A stretch of 64,000 nucleotides of DNA from Geothrix fermentans DSM 14018 (GTDB lineage Bacteria; Acidobacteriota; Holophagae; Holophagales; Holophagaceae). Below are positions 1 through 7,604 of the stretch, piece by piece. Below the pieces are notes generated by a model. The model had not been told where the DNA came from and did no database searches. It worked only from the letters and a program-made list of their open reading frames with translations. The DNA is taken from NCBI RefSeq assembly GCF_000428885.1, contig NZ_AUAU01000013.1, positions 1 to 64,000 on the forward strand. Reading direction: 5' to 3'. A program made the position numbers and the translations under genes. Within the stretch, counting starts at the first letter, position 1. Each line of letters starts with the position of its first letter.

Positions 1-223
1 CGGCTGCCTCGGTGCGGGTCGGGGCGCGCAAAGGCCGGCTGGAGCGGTCATCCAACCCAGACCGGCCCTCCTTCCTGAATCGGGCCAGCCATTTGTAGGC
101 AGTCCGGACGCTGATCCCCGCCGCCTGGGCCGCTGCCTGGACGGTCATTCCCAGGCACCGGACACGCCGGATCAATAACGCTCGACTTCGTGGACAGGTC
201 TTTGCTGAACTGTGGAGGTTCAT
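1..223 (-). CDS. IS481-family transposase, N-terminal part (runs off window)
   Basis: Only the first 74 or so residues are present; the C-terminal DDE catalytic core lies outside the window. Reading from the ATG at 223, the protein starts MNLHSSAKTCPRSR and continues with a helix-turn-helix (AAAQAAGISVRTAYKWLARF) and then EGRSGLDDRSSRP. This is the typical N-terminus of IS481-type transposases: HTH, then the conserved G-L-x-D-R-S-S-R-P stretch. The start is chosen because the family pattern begins there. It sits beside the serine/threonine kinase gene, which appears intact, so the element inserted just beyond that gene's stop codon. Confidence 0.85.
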   Translation of the reverse strand, partial: MNLHSSAKTCPRSRALLIRRVRCLGMTVQAAAQAAGISVRTAYKWLARFRKEGRSGLDDRSSRPLRAPTRTEAA

Positions 224-290
224 CCGGGTTGCCTCTGCGAAAGCCGCTGTGTGGTAACAACAGCTTCCCAGCTCAACCCGGATGAACAAC
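218..290. mobile_element. Terminal region of the IS481-like element
   Basis: A 14-bp sequence GTTCATCCGGGTTG (218-231) overlaps the transposase start codon and recurs as a perfect inverted copy, CAACCCGGATGAAC, at 274-287. Read on the minus strand the outer copy starts TGTTCATCCGGG, and IS481 tips usually begin with TGT, so the element end is probably near 288-291. The kinase stop codon follows at 308. The other end and any target duplication are outside the window. Confidence 0.55.
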
Positions 291-307
291 CTCCTTGGCA
301 GTTACAG

Positions 308-3073
308 CTAGCGCAGCGCGGCCTTCAGCTCGCGGACGATCTCCGGCGCGTGGATGCGGGCCCCGTCGAGGGCCTTGGCGAAGAGCAGCTTCGCGTCGTC
401 TGCCCGGCCCTCGCTGCGGGCCAGCCAGGCCTGGGCGCGGAGGATGTAGGGCGTCTCCTCGGTGGAGAGGGCGCGGCTGCGGTCCAGCAGGGCGCGGGCC
501 ATGCCCCGCCGCCCCTCCCGGGCCATGCACTCGGCCTCGGCCGCCACGCAGTGGGTCTCCATGAGGGTGTCCTTGAGCTCCTGGTGGAGGGCCATGGACT
601 GCCGGTAGAACCCGCGGGCGGCCTCGTAGCGCCCGGCATCGCGGCTGATCTCCCCCAGGTTGTAGAGGGCGGTGGCCTCCATGGGCTTGAGCTGGGTCCT
701 GCGGGCCTGCTCGAGGCACTGGCGCTCCAGCATCTCCGCGCGGTCCAACTCGCCTCGGGCCTGGGCCACGCTGGCCAGGCCCATGATGGTGTAGACGAGG
801 CCGTTCTGGTCGCCGATGGCCTCGCGCAGGGACTGGGCCTTGCGGAAGAAGGCCTCGGCGCGGTCCAGCCCGCCCTCCTGGGCCAGGGCCAGGTCCCCCA
901 GGTTGTTGGTGATGAAGGACTCGCCCCAGCGGTCGCCATAGGCGCGCACGGTCTGGAGGGCGCTCTGGTAGCGGGCCTCGGCCTCCTTCAGGTGGCCGTG
1001 CTCCTTCTCCATCACCGCGAGGTTGTTGAGGGACCGCGTGGCGTTGAGCCGGTCGCCCACCTGCTGGTACAGGGCCAGGGCCTTCTGGTATTCGGCCTCC
1101 GCCTCCGCCGGCTTGTGCTGGCGCTGGAAGTTCACGCCGCGGGTGGCGCGGATGCCGGCCTCGAAGCCCGCCTCTCCCATGGCCTGCGCCAGGTCCAGGG
1201 CCTGCTGCCCGGACAGCTCCGCGGCCTCCCACAGGCCCCGGTCCCCGTAGCGGATGGCCAGGTGGTGGAGCGCCTTCATCTCGTGGACCCGGTCGCCCTG
1301 GGCGCGGGCGGACCAGCGGGCCCAGTGGAACACGGGCTCGGGGGGCGCGTCCGCCAGGCGGCTGAGGCACTGGGCGTAGCCCAGGATGGCGGGAGTGAGG
1401 CCCGGGGCCTTCATGGCGGCGGCCTGGAAGGCGGGCGCCGCCTCCTTGAACGCGCCCTTGTCCATGAGCTCCGTGGCGCGGGCATAGGCCTCGATGGCCT
1501 CCTCCGGCATAACCGGCAGCACCAGCCTGGACATGGAGGACAGCGGGTCCACGGCCTTCATGAGATCCGAGACGACCTTGCGGGCGATGGGCAGCGAGAC
1601 CGCCGGGCTTCCGCCCTTCTCCGCGGCAGTCCCGGACCTGCGCACCTTGCCGCTGGCATCGCGCAGCTCGTAGGTCAGCACCAGGGTGCCGCCATCACCG
1701 CGGGCCAGGGTACCCCGCAGGATGACCTGGGCGCCGAGGGCCGCGACGAGGCTGGCCTCATCACTGGGGCCGAGCGGTCCCTGGGCCGGCAGGTGCAGCG
1801 CCGTCCGGGCCCGGCCCAGGTAGCTCCCGTCGATGGGCGCCAGCCGGGGCAGGCCGCGGAGGGAGCCTTCGATCAGCTCGGGGAGGATCCTCTGCACCAT
1901 GGAATCAAGCCGGGGATCCCCCGTGGTGTTGGCGAAGGGCAGGATCGCCAGCCGCGCCGGATGCTCGCGGACGAGATCCGCGATGATGCCCCGGGAGCTG
2001 AACCAGTTCAGGCCCGCCGCCAGCGCGAGGGCGCCGAGGATCGAGGCGGCCACCCAGCGCAGGGCGCTGCGGGGGCGCAGCAGGTGGGCGAGGCGCCGGG
2101 CCACCTGCCCGGCGGTGGGACGCTTGAAGGGGTGGGCCTCCAGCATGGAGAGCAGCAGCTCCGAGACCCCCGACGGCAGGCCGCGCACCTTCAGGTCCCG
2201 GTGGTTGCCCTGCACGATGGCCACCATGCGCGCCCGCCCCTCCCCGGGGAAGGGGTGCTCCCCCGCGAGCAGCTCCCAGGCGAGGATGCCCAGGGAGAAG
2301 ATGTCGCTGGAGGAGCCCGCGGCCTGGCCCTGGATCTGCTCCGGGGAGGCGTAGCTTGGGCTCCCCATGAACGTCCCCGCCTGGGTGAGCTTGTCCCAGG
2401 TGCGGTTGCCGGAGGGCTCCTCGCAGGGGGCCCCCTCCTTCGCCCGGCCCGCCTCCTCCAGGGCCTTGAGGGTGGCCGGGGTTGGCACGTTCGAGAGCGT
2501 GGTGCGCGGATATTCGCCGGAGATGGGGGCCCGGGTGGAGTCCGCCAGCCGCGCCAGGCCGAAGTCGAGCACCTTCACCTGGAGCTTCCGCCCGTGGCCC
2601 TGGGCCACCATGATGTTCCCGGGCTTCAGGTCGCGGTGGATGATCCCCTTCCGGTGCGCGGCCTCCAGGGCCTGGGCCACGCCGCTGATCACCTGGAGCT
2701 TTCCCGCCACATCGAGCTCCGGGGCCACCTGGTCCAGGGTCCGGCCCTCGATGAGCTCCATGGCGATGTAGGTGCCGCTGGCGTTCTCCATCCAGTCGTG
2801 CACCTGGCAGACGTTCGGGTGGTTGAGCTGGGCCAGGGCCAGGGCCTCCCGGCGGAAGCGCTCTGGCGCCGTGGCTTCGCGGTCCGGGCCCGTCCTCAGG
2901 GACTTGAGGGCCACGCTGCGCTCCAGGGTGGGATCCCAGACCTGGTACACCTCGCCCATGCCGCCGGTGCCCAGCAGGGCCTCCACCCGGAAGCGCCCGA
3001 TCTCGGTGCCCGGCTCCAGGATCCGCCTCCGGTGGAAGGGCGCGGGCTCGGCAATGGGTTCATTGGACATCAT
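308..3073 (-). CDS. Serine/threonine protein kinase with C-terminal TPR repeats
   Basis: A 921-residue PknB-type kinase. The kinase domain spans roughly residues 28-300: glycine loop GTGGMGEVY, VALK with Lys57, catalytic loop HRDLKPGN with Asp148, DFGLA with Asp170, and an SPSYASPEQ segment. A hydrophobic segment near residue 340 (WVAASILGALALAAGL) is a likely single transmembrane helix, which would put the C-terminal half outside the cytoplasm. That half carries a segment resembling a TolB-like nucleotide-binding/adaptor region (LAILPFANTTGD) followed by TPR-like repeats to about residue 850. All catalytic residues are present, so activity is expected. The substrate is unknown. The start follows MMSNEP; the ribosome site is weak. 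Confidence 0.9.
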   Translation of the reverse strand: MMSNEPIAEPAPFHRRRILEPGTEIGRFRVEALLGTGGMGEVYQVWDPTLERSVALKSLRTGPDREATAPERFRREALALAQLNHPNVCQVHDWMENASGTYIAMELIEGRTLDQVAPELDVAGKLQVISGVAQALEAAHRKGIIHRDLKPGNIMVAQGHGRKLQVKVLDFGLARLADSTRAPISGEYPRTTLSNVPTPATLKALEEAGRAKEGAPCEEPSGNRTWDKLTQAGTFMGSPSYASPEQIQGQAAGSSSDIFSLGILAWELLAGEHPFPGEGRARMVAIVQGNHRDLKVRGLPSGVSELLLSMLEAHPFKRPTAGQVARRLAHLLRPRSALRWVAASILGALALAAGLNWFSSRGIIADLVREHPARLAILPFANTTGDPRLDSMVQRILPELIEGSLRGLPRLAPIDGSYLGRARTALHLPAQGPLGPSDEASLVAALGAQVILRGTLARGDGGTLVLTYELRDASGKVRRSGTAAEKGGSPAVSLPIARKVVSDLMKAVDPLSSMSRLVLPVMPEEAIEAYARATELMDKGAFKEAAPAFQAAAMKAPGLTPAILGYAQCLSRLADAPPEPVFHWARWSARAQGDRVHEMKALHHLAIRYGDRGLWEAAELSGQQALDLAQAMGEAGFEAGIRATRGVNFQRQHKPAEAEAEYQKALALYQQVGDRLNATRSLNNLAVMEKEHGHLKEAEARYQSALQTVRAYGDRWGESFITNNLGDLALAQEGGLDRAEAFFRKAQSLREAIGDQNGLVYTIMGLASVAQARGELDRAEMLERQCLEQARRTQLKPMEATALYNLGEISRDAGRYEAARGFYRQSMALHQELKDTLMETHCVAAEAECMAREGRRGMARALLDRSRALSTEETPYILRAQAWLARSEGRADDAKLLFAKALDGARIHAPEIVRELKAALR

Positions 3074-3141
3074 GGCACCGGCAATTTTTTTTTACGGTAT
3101 CACGCGGCCGGGCCCTGGGCGCGCTCCGGACACCCTGGAAA

Positions 3142-3390
3142 GATCACCACGAAGGGCACGAAGATACCCTTCCGGGCATGAAAAGAGCACGAATGGCCCT
3201 CGACCCACCGCGACATCCCTTTGCGGGCGGCGGCCGTGGCGACCTCTGGAAGCCGCCCGAGACCGCCGCCCGCAAAGCCGGTCGCGCAGCGCGCGCCCGG
3301 GGGCCGAAGGCCTGGATGTCCTGGGCCGGACGGGGGGACTGCCTTCGTGCCTTGGCCTGCCCCTTCGTGTCCTTCGTGGAGTCTCTTGAC
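3142..3390. repeat. Intergenic composite hairpin repeat, CACGAAGG type
   Basis: This fills most of the 365-bp gap between the kinase and xseA. The left edge ATCACCACGAAGGGCACGAAG is matched by an inverted right edge CTTCGTGTCCTTCGTGG near 3363-3379. Inside lies a perfect 15-bp inverted repeat: CTTTGCGGGCGGCGG (3219-3233) and CCGCCGCCCGCAAAG (3263-3277). The short ORFs crossing it are low-complexity, so no protein is proposed. It belongs to the same architectural family as the repeats at 45.7, 47.85, 19.6, 27.0, 34.1 and 53.0 kb. Confidence 0.75.
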
Positions 3391-3438
3391 CTTCACGATC
3401 AGGCTGGGGCTTGCCGATCATGGGCCGGCTTTCCAGGC

Positions 3439-4749
3439 CTACTCCAGCCGGGCCTTCCGCTCGCCGTCGCGCCAGCGCAGGCGCAGGGAGGCTCCCGCAG
3501 GCTGGGCCGAGGCCGTGGTCACCGGGCGCCCCTCGGCATCCAGGGCCAGCACGAAGCCCCGCTGGAGGGGCCCGGCGGGATCCAGGCCCCGCAGCCGCTC
3601 CGTCAGCACCGCCAGCCGCTGGTCGCGGACCTGGAGGCCCCGCAGAGCCGCCGGGGCCAGGCGGCGCTGCGCCTCCCGCACCCGGGGGAGGTCCAGCTCG
3701 CCGGCGGCGCGGCCCGCGGCCTGGCCCAGGCGGTGGCGCAGGAGGGACAGCCGCGCCCCCGCCGCATCCAGGCCGCGGCTGGGGTGGGCCAGGGCCAGGC
3801 GCTGGCCCAGGGCCGCCAGGCGGGCCATCGGCGGCGCCAGGGGCTCAGCCCGCTGCAGGCCGTGGTCCGCCAGCAGGTTCAGCGTGGTCTCCAGGCCACG
3901 CAGGCGCCAAGCGGTCCTGGCCGTCAGGGCTTCCACCCGCCGCCGCAGCTCCGCGCCCAGGGCCGCGCGGTCCGGCGTGGCCAGCTCCGCGGCCTGGCTG
4001 GGCGTGGCGGCGCGGCGGTCCGCGGCCAGGTCCACCAGCGTGGTGTCGATCTCGTGGCCCACGCCGGTGATGACGGGGATGCGGCACTCCGCCACAGCCC
4101 GCACCAGCTCGGGATCGTTGAAGGCCCAGAGGTCCTCCAGGCTGCCGCCGCCCCGCACCAGCAGCAGGGCCTCACAGCCCCAGTGGGGATCCTGCAGCTC
4201 CTGGATCGCCAGCAGGGTTTCGGGCACGCACCGCTCGCCCTGGGCCGCCGCGGGCGCGATGAGCAGGTCGATGCCCGGCGCGCGGCGGGCCGTCACCTGC
4301 AGCACATCGCGCAGCGCCGCGCCGCCCAGGGCCGCCACGATGCCGAGCCGCTTCGGAAAGCGGGGCAGGGGGCGCTTGGGCCGGTCGAAGAGCCCCTGGG
4401 CGCGCAGATCCGCCTCCAGCGCCCGCAGCCGCGCCTGCAGGTCGCCCACGCCCGCGGGCTCGCAGTGCGTCACGGCCAGCGTGATCGTCCCGCCCGCCAC
4501 GTAGAGGTTCAGGCTGCCCTTGAGCACCACCCGCTGCCCGTCCGCCGGCTTGTGCTGGAGGAACCGCTGCTGGCTGGCCCACACCGCGCAGGACAGCGCC
4601 GCGCCCTCCTCCTTCAGCGTGAAGTACCAGTGCCTGCCCGAGCCCCTGAAGTTCGACACCTCCCCCACCACGCACACCGCCGAGAACGGCGGCTCCAGCC
4701 GGGCCTTGACCTGCTCCAGCAGCCGCTTGACGGAGAGAGGGGCGTCCAT
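3439..4749 (-). CDS. xseA: Exodeoxyribonuclease VII large subunit
   Basis: The large subunit of exonuclease VII, which degrades single-stranded DNA together with the small subunit XseB. The 436-residue length is normal. The N-terminal OB fold is recognisable by VVGEVSNFRGSGRHWYFTLK (about residues 27-46) and FLQHKPADGQRVVLKGSL. The catalytic core follows, with PLPRFPKRLGIVAALGGAALRD, VRGGGSLEDLWAFNDPELVRA and the conserved GVGHEIDTTLVDLAADRRAATPSQAAEL region (split here as GVGHEIDTTLVDLAADRRA then ATPSQAAEL). xseB is not adjacent. It reads away from the restriction-modification operon. Confidence 0.95.
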   Translation of the reverse strand: MDAPLSVKRLLEQVKARLEPPFSAVCVVGEVSNFRGSGRHWYFTLKEEGAALSCAVWASQQRFLQHKPADGQRVVLKGSLNLYVAGGTITLAVTHCEPAGVGDLQARLRALEADLRAQGLFDRPKRPLPRFPKRLGIVAALGGAALRDVLQVTARRAPGIDLLIAPAAAQGERCVPETLLAIQELQDPHWGCEALLLVRGGGSLEDLWAFNDPELVRAVAECRIPVITGVGHEIDTTLVDLAADRRAATPSQAAELATPDRAALGAELRRRVEALTARTAWRLRGLETTLNLLADHGLQRAEPLAPPMARLAALGQRLALAHPSRGLDAAGARLSLLRHRLGQAAGRAAGELDLPRVREAQRRLAPAALRGLQVRDQRLAVLTERLRGLDPAGPLQRGFVLALDAEGRPVTTASAQPAGASLRLRWRDGERKARLE

Positions 4750-4944
4750 GCAGCCATGATCGCATAGGCACCGTTCCTGCTAAGGCCGGGCGGCTCAATG
4801 GACGCGATGTAACCAAGGGGGCCAGAAACAATCGATACCGTGACCAAGCGCCCAATCAATTCCGCCCCTGGTAGGTTCTTCTTACCGCCGGATGCACTCA
4901 GCGCCTTGCTACATCTCGCTTCCGCCCCTGGAGTGAACCGCCCC

Positions 4945-6399
4945 ATGTTTGAGCAGACCTTCAAGAACATCGACGACATCCTGCGCAAGGACGCGGGGTG
5001 TACCAGCGAGCTGGACTACACGGAGCAGTCCTCCTGGCTGCTGTTCCTGAAGTATCTCGATGCCCTGGAGCAGGACAAGGCCACTGAGGCGGCCCTGGAA
5101 GGGAAGGCCTACGCCTTCATCCTCGACAAGCCCTATCGCTGGGGAACCTGGGCCGCGCCGAAGGGCAGGGATGGGAAGCTGGATCATAACGCCGCCCTGA
5201 CCGGCGACGACCTGCGCGACTTCGTGAACCTGAAGCTCTTCCCCTACCTGCACGCCTTCAAACAGAAGGCCAGCGGGCCGAACACCACGGAATACAAGAT
5301 CGGGGAGATCTTCGGGGAGATCAAGAACCGCATCCAGAGCGGCTATAACTTGCGCGAGGTCATCGACCTGGTGGACGAGCTGCGGTTCCACTCCCAGAAG
5401 GAGAAGCACGAACTCTCCCACCTCTACGAAGCGAAGATCAAGAACATGGGCAACGCCGGGCGCAACGGCGGCGAGTACTACACGCCCCGGCCCCTCATCC
5501 GGGCCATCATCCAGGTGGTGCAGCCGAAGATCGGGGAGCGCATCTACGATCCAGCCCTGGGGTCGGCGGGCTTCCTCTGCGAGTCCTTCGAGTTCCTGAA
5601 GAAGAAACACGGGCTCACCACTGCGGATCTGACCACCCTCCAGAAGCGCACCTTCTACGGCAAGGAGAAGAAGAGCCTGGCCTATGTCATCGGGATCATG
5701 AACATGATCCTGCACGGCATCGAGGCCCCCAACATCATCCACACGAACACCCTGGCCGAGAACCTCGCCGACATCCAGGAGAAGGACCGCTACGACATCG
5801 TGCTGGCCAATCCGCCCTTCGGGGGCAAGGAGCGCCAGGAGGTCCAGCAGAACTTCCCCATCCGCACGGGCGAGACGGCCTACCTGTTCCTCCAGCACTT
5901 CATCAAGAGCCTGAAGGCCGGGGGCCGGGCGGGCATCGTCATCAAGAACACCTTCCTCAGCAACACGGACAATGCCTCGGTGTCCCTGCGGAAGAAGCTG
6001 CTGGAGGAGTGCAACCTCCACACGATCCTGGATTGCCCCGGCGGCACCTTCCAGGGCGCGGGCGTGAAGACGGTGGTGCTGTTCTTCGAGAAGGGCGTGC
6101 CCACCCAGAAGGTCTGGTACTACCAGCTTCAGCCGGGCCGAAACATGGGGAAGACCAACCCCCTGAACGATGAGGACCTGGCCGAGTTCCTGGCCTTGCA
6201 GAAGACCCAGGCTGATTCCTCCAAGTCCTGGTCAGTGGATATCAAAGACATCGATAAGGCCACCCTCGATCTGTCCACGAAGAACCCTAATGGAGGAGAG
6301 GAAATCGCGCTGCGCAGTCCCGAGGACATCCTGGACGAGATCGCGGCCCTAGATGCGGAGAGTGCTGATGTGCTGGCAACCATCCGGGGGTTGTTGTGA
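4945..6399 (+). CDS. hsdM: Type I restriction-modification DNA methyltransferase (M subunit)
   Basis: An N6-adenine methyltransferase of 484 residues. It begins MFEQTFKNIDDILRKDAG, the usual start of the HsdM_N domain; GGAG sits 12 bases upstream, and an earlier in-frame ATG at 4840 adds sequence unlike the family. Motif I is YDPALGSAGFL (about 197-207) and motif IV is NPPF at residues 289-292, both intact. The C-terminus overlaps hsdS by four bases (GTGA), pointing to translational coupling. First gene of an hsdM-hsdS-hsdR operon. It modifies adenine at the site chosen by HsdS. Confidence 0.95.
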   Translation: MFEQTFKNIDDILRKDAGCTSELDYTEQSSWLLFLKYLDALEQDKATEAALEGKAYAFILDKPYRWGTWAAPKGRDGKLDHNAALTGDDLRDFVNLKLFPYLHAFKQKASGPNTTEYKIGEIFGEIKNRIQSGYNLREVIDLVDELRFHSQKEKHELSHLYEAKIKNMGNAGRNGGEYYTPRPLIRAIIQVVQPKIGERIYDPALGSAGFLCESFEFLKKKHGLTTADLTTLQKRTFYGKEKKSLAYVIGIMNMILHGIEAPNIIHTNTLAENLADIQEKDRYDIVLANPPFGGKERQEVQQNFPIRTGETAYLFLQHFIKSLKAGGRAGIVIKNTFLSNTDNASVSLRKKLLEECNLHTILDCPGGTFQGAGVKTVVLFFEKGVPTQKVWYYQLQPGRNMGKTNPLNDEDLAEFLALQKTQADSSKSWSVDIKDIDKATLDLSTKNPNGGEEIALRSPEDILDEIAALDAESADVLATIRGLL

Positions 6400-7604
6400 A
6401 GGAAGGATGGAAGATAGCCACCCTTGGTGATGTGTTGGCCGTGCTAAAAAATGGCGTGAATTGTAAGCAGGACAAGAGTGGTCAGGGCCAAAAAATATCT
6501 CGCATTGAATCAATTGCAGCGGCCACATTCGACATGAGCCGTGTTGGCTACGCATCGCTGAGTGAAGCCGATAGGAAGAAGTATCGCCTAGAGAAGGGTG
6601 ACATTCTCTTTAGTCATATCAATAGTGCAATCCATGTCGGGAAGACTGCCACCTTTGATATTGATGAGGATGTCTACCACGGCGTCAATCTCCTACTGAT
6701 GCGCCCAAAGCCTGAGGTTGCTTCGGGTTTTCTGAATATGTACCTCAAACATCTTTTTGAAATGGGCTACTGGCGGACCAGATGTAAGCAATCGGTGAAC
6801 CAAGCTAGTGTTAATCAGCAGGACATCAACCGTGTCCCAATTCGGTATCCCCAAAATCACTCTGAGCAACGGCGCATAGTCACTATCCTTGATGAAGCCT
6901 TAGAGAACATAGCCACAGCCAAGTCCAACGCCGAGAAAAATCTTCAGAATGCCCATGAGGTTTTCGAAGGTCATGTGCGTTCCATGTTCTCTCGTTTGTC
7001 TCCCGTTTCGGAAGATTTGCAACTTGGGGAATTATGTGAATTTGTCAGAGGCCCATTTGGTGGAAGCCTCACGAAATCCAATTTCGTCTCGGATGGTTAT
7101 GCCGTCTATGAACAACAGCATGCAATTTATGATCAGTTCGATGAGGTCAGGTACTTCGTTGGCGAGGCAAAATTCAATGAAATGAAACGATTTGAACTTC
7201 ACCCAGGCGAACTCATTATGAGTTGTTCTGGGACGATGGGGCGCGTGGCAATCGTGCCAAAAGGAATTCGAAAGGGGATTATCAACCAAGCATTGTTGAA
7301 GCTATCACCTATGCCTAGTGTCTTGAATTCATACCTGAAATATTGGATGACAAGTGAAGGTTTCCAGAATGCATTGAGTGAATATTCTGGTGGTGCTGCA
7401 ATTCAAAATGTAGCCTCTGTGAAGGTATTGAAGGAAATTAGAGTCCCACTTCCTTCATTGGAAGAACAGTCCAAGGCTGTCGAGAGTATTGACTCAATGT
7501 TTACTGAAATTGAACGCCTTGAAACCCTTTATCAACAAAAAATAGAAACCCTGGGAGATTTAAAGCAGTCCCTCCTCCACCGTGCCTTCAACGGCGACTT
7601 GTGA
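6396..7604 (+). CDS. hsdS: Type I restriction-modification specificity subunit
   Basis: The 402-residue DNA-recognition subunit, with two target-recognition domains separated by a conserved helix. The first ends INRVPIRYPQNHSEQRRIV followed by a long helical spacer to about residue 190. The second ends VPLPSLEEQSKAVESI with a closing helix ETLYQQKIETLGDLKQSLL. The start is GTG, overlapping the hsdM stop. Base composition is visibly more AT-rich (many AAT, GAT, ATT and TTT codons) than hsdM and hsdR on either side, which agrees with frequent exchange of specificity genes. The target sequence cannot be read from the protein. Confidence 0.93.
   Translation: MKEGWKIATLGDVLAVLKNGVNCKQDKSGQGQKISRIESIAAATFDMSRVGYASLSEADRKKYRLEKGDILFSHINSAIHVGKTATFDIDEDVYHGVNLLLMRPKPEVASGFLNMYLKHLFEMGYWRTRCKQSVNQASVNQQDINRVPIRYPQNHSEQRRIVTILDEALENIATAKSNAEKNLQNAHEVFEGHVRSMFSRLSPVSEDLQLGELCEFVRGPFGGSLTKSNFVSDGYAVYEQQHAIYDQFDEVRYFVGEAKFNEMKRFELHPGELIMSCSGTMGRVAIVPKGIRKGIINQALLKLSPMPSVLNSYLKYWMTSEGFQNALSEYSGGAAIQNVASVKVLKEIRVPLPSLEEQSKAVESIDSMFTEIERLETLYQQKIETLGDLKQSLLHRAFNGDL

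Noticed and set aside
212-3181. Plus-strand ORF opposite the kinase gene
   Set aside because: The minus strand has a complete kinase; the plus translation is Gly/Leu/Ala-rich with no recognisable domain and crosses the insertion-sequence tip.
4840-4944. Earlier start for hsdM at 4840
   Set aside because: The extra 35 residues do not look like HsdM, and ATG 4945 begins the conserved N-terminal motif with a ribosome site.
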